A stretch of 64,000 nt of DNA from Paenibacillus sp. PvR098 (lineage in GTDB: Bacteria; Bacillota; Bacilli; Paenibacillales; NBRC-103111), in NCBI RefSeq assembly GCF_017833255.1, contig NZ_JAFIBU010000001.1:1054001-1118000 (forward strand), in the 5' to 3' direction. Position numbers and translations under genes: made by a program. Within the stretch, counting starts at the first letter, position 1. Every line of letters starts with the position of its first letter. Of the stretch, positions 63,658 through 64,000 are shown piece by piece. Under the pieces are notes generated by a model. That model ran no database searches. It was not told the origin of the DNA and saw nothing but the letters and a program-made list of their open reading frames with translations.

Positions 63658-63864
63658 ATGTCTCAGGAAAGAAATGACTCTGTTAATGAAAATAATACGA
63701 ATGTTGTAAAAAATGCGGCACAATCGACATCAAACTTTGTGCAGAATGCAGTAGAAAATGCAGCTGAAGTTACAAGCAACCTGGTCGAGCAGACCCAAAA
63801 CGCTACGCAGAATTTAGTCAATCAAGTTATGAATAACAAAGACGAAGCAAAAAAGAAGCAGTAA
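63658..63864 (+). CDS. small Asn/Val/Ala-rich amphipathic protein
   Basis: 68 residues, with repeated units such as VVKNAAQSTSNFVQNAVENAAE and TSNLVEQTQNATQNLVNQVM, which predict a long amphipathic helix of phasin or LEA type, then a Lys-rich tail. Good ribosome site GGAAGGAGGGG and a terminator downstream support a real gene. Family not recognised. Confidence 0.6.
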   Translation: MSQERNDSVNENNTNVVKNAAQSTSNFVQNAVENAAEVTSNLVEQTQNATQNLVNQVMNNKDEAKKKQ

Positions 63865-63898
63865 ATAGAAATTCCCACACGCAAGGAAATATAAATAT

Positions 63899-63935
63899 GT
63901 AAAAGGGCTAGAGTCTCCCCTAGCCCTTTTCTTTC
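63899..63935 (+). terminator. rho-independent terminator after the small amphipathic gene
   Basis: AAAAGGGCTAG (8-9-base loop) CTAGCCCTTTT with a T-rich tail. Confidence 0.8.
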
Positions 63936-64000
63936 ACTTTCAACTTGATCACACAGCACAAATAAACATTTATGAGGATGTGGTTATCGCCATCTATTAC

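Noticed and set aside
1-64000. CRISPR arrays, tRNA and rRNA genes
   Set aside because: No regularly spaced repeats, cloverleaf-like genes or rRNA sequence were seen.

Overview
The window looks like chromosome from a spore-forming member of the Paenibacillaceae, most likely Paenibacillus. The left part keeps the Bacillales order cotE - mutS - mutL - miaA - hfq (all minus strand). The rest carries many spore-coat-type genes (CotE, CotS-like kinases, a CotSA-like glycosyltransferase, a CotA laccase remnant) together with YxcD-, YdjO-, YkoP- and YkoQ-like proteins. No rRNA, tRNA or CRISPR array was seen.

Layout. 1-21.7 kb is GC-richer core: cyclophilin lipoprotein (cut by the window edge), class A PBP, hfq, miaA, a SAM methyltransferase, mutL, an S41 protease, mutS, an amidoligase-like protein, cotE, an aromatic-acid-exporter-like protein, a three-gene ABC importer, an M32 carboxypeptidase, a YqkB-like Fe-S protein, a beta-carbonic anhydrase and a DUF309 protein. 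21.7-25.5 kb is an AT-rich insert: decayed MFS transporter, BCCT transporter, LLM flavin monooxygenase. 25.7-31.4 kb returns to core-like genes: a Tim44-like membrane protein, YxcD, a repeat-bearing GH18 enzyme, a PAP2 phosphatase and the GC-rich 3' body of a DUF255 (YyaL) gene.

From about 31.4 kb onward the DNA is AT-rich and accessory. The 5' end of the DUF255 gene is AT-rich and is separated from its body by a 21-bp stop-containing insertion. A second, decayed DUF255 5' end lies in the same orientation at 56.1-56.3 kb. This suggests that the ~25 kb between them entered at the codons of the CxxC motif and brought a replacement 5' end.

Inside this stretch, 33.5-47.5 kb is an aromatic-acid catabolic cluster on the minus strand: 4-oxalomesaconate-hydratase-like amidohydrolase, Rieske oxygenase, an iron-type ABC importer, class III extradiol dioxygenase, 4,5-dihydroxyphthalate-decarboxylase-like protein, DinB protein and D-2-hydroxyacid dehydrogenase. 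A LysR regulator lies divergent to RidA and three different RraA/HMG-aldolase-like genes. The set fits a phthalate-type or methoxy-aromatic to protocatechuate/gallate meta-cleavage route ending in an RraA-type aldolase, with several steps not visible.

47.9-50.5 kb holds two different IS3-family elements, both damaged. 50.6-64 kb is a spore-coat and lipid-glycosylation region full of decay: two CotS-like genes around a glycosyltransferase, an inverted duplicate of a YkoP-like gene (one broken, one intact), a CotA pseudogene, a possible structured RNA, YdjO, a YkoQ-like phosphoesterase, a broken type I phosphodiesterase, an EEP-family hydrolase, a UgtP/MGDG-type glycosyltransferase, and an IS3 remnant lying against a BadF/BcrA-type ATPase fragment.
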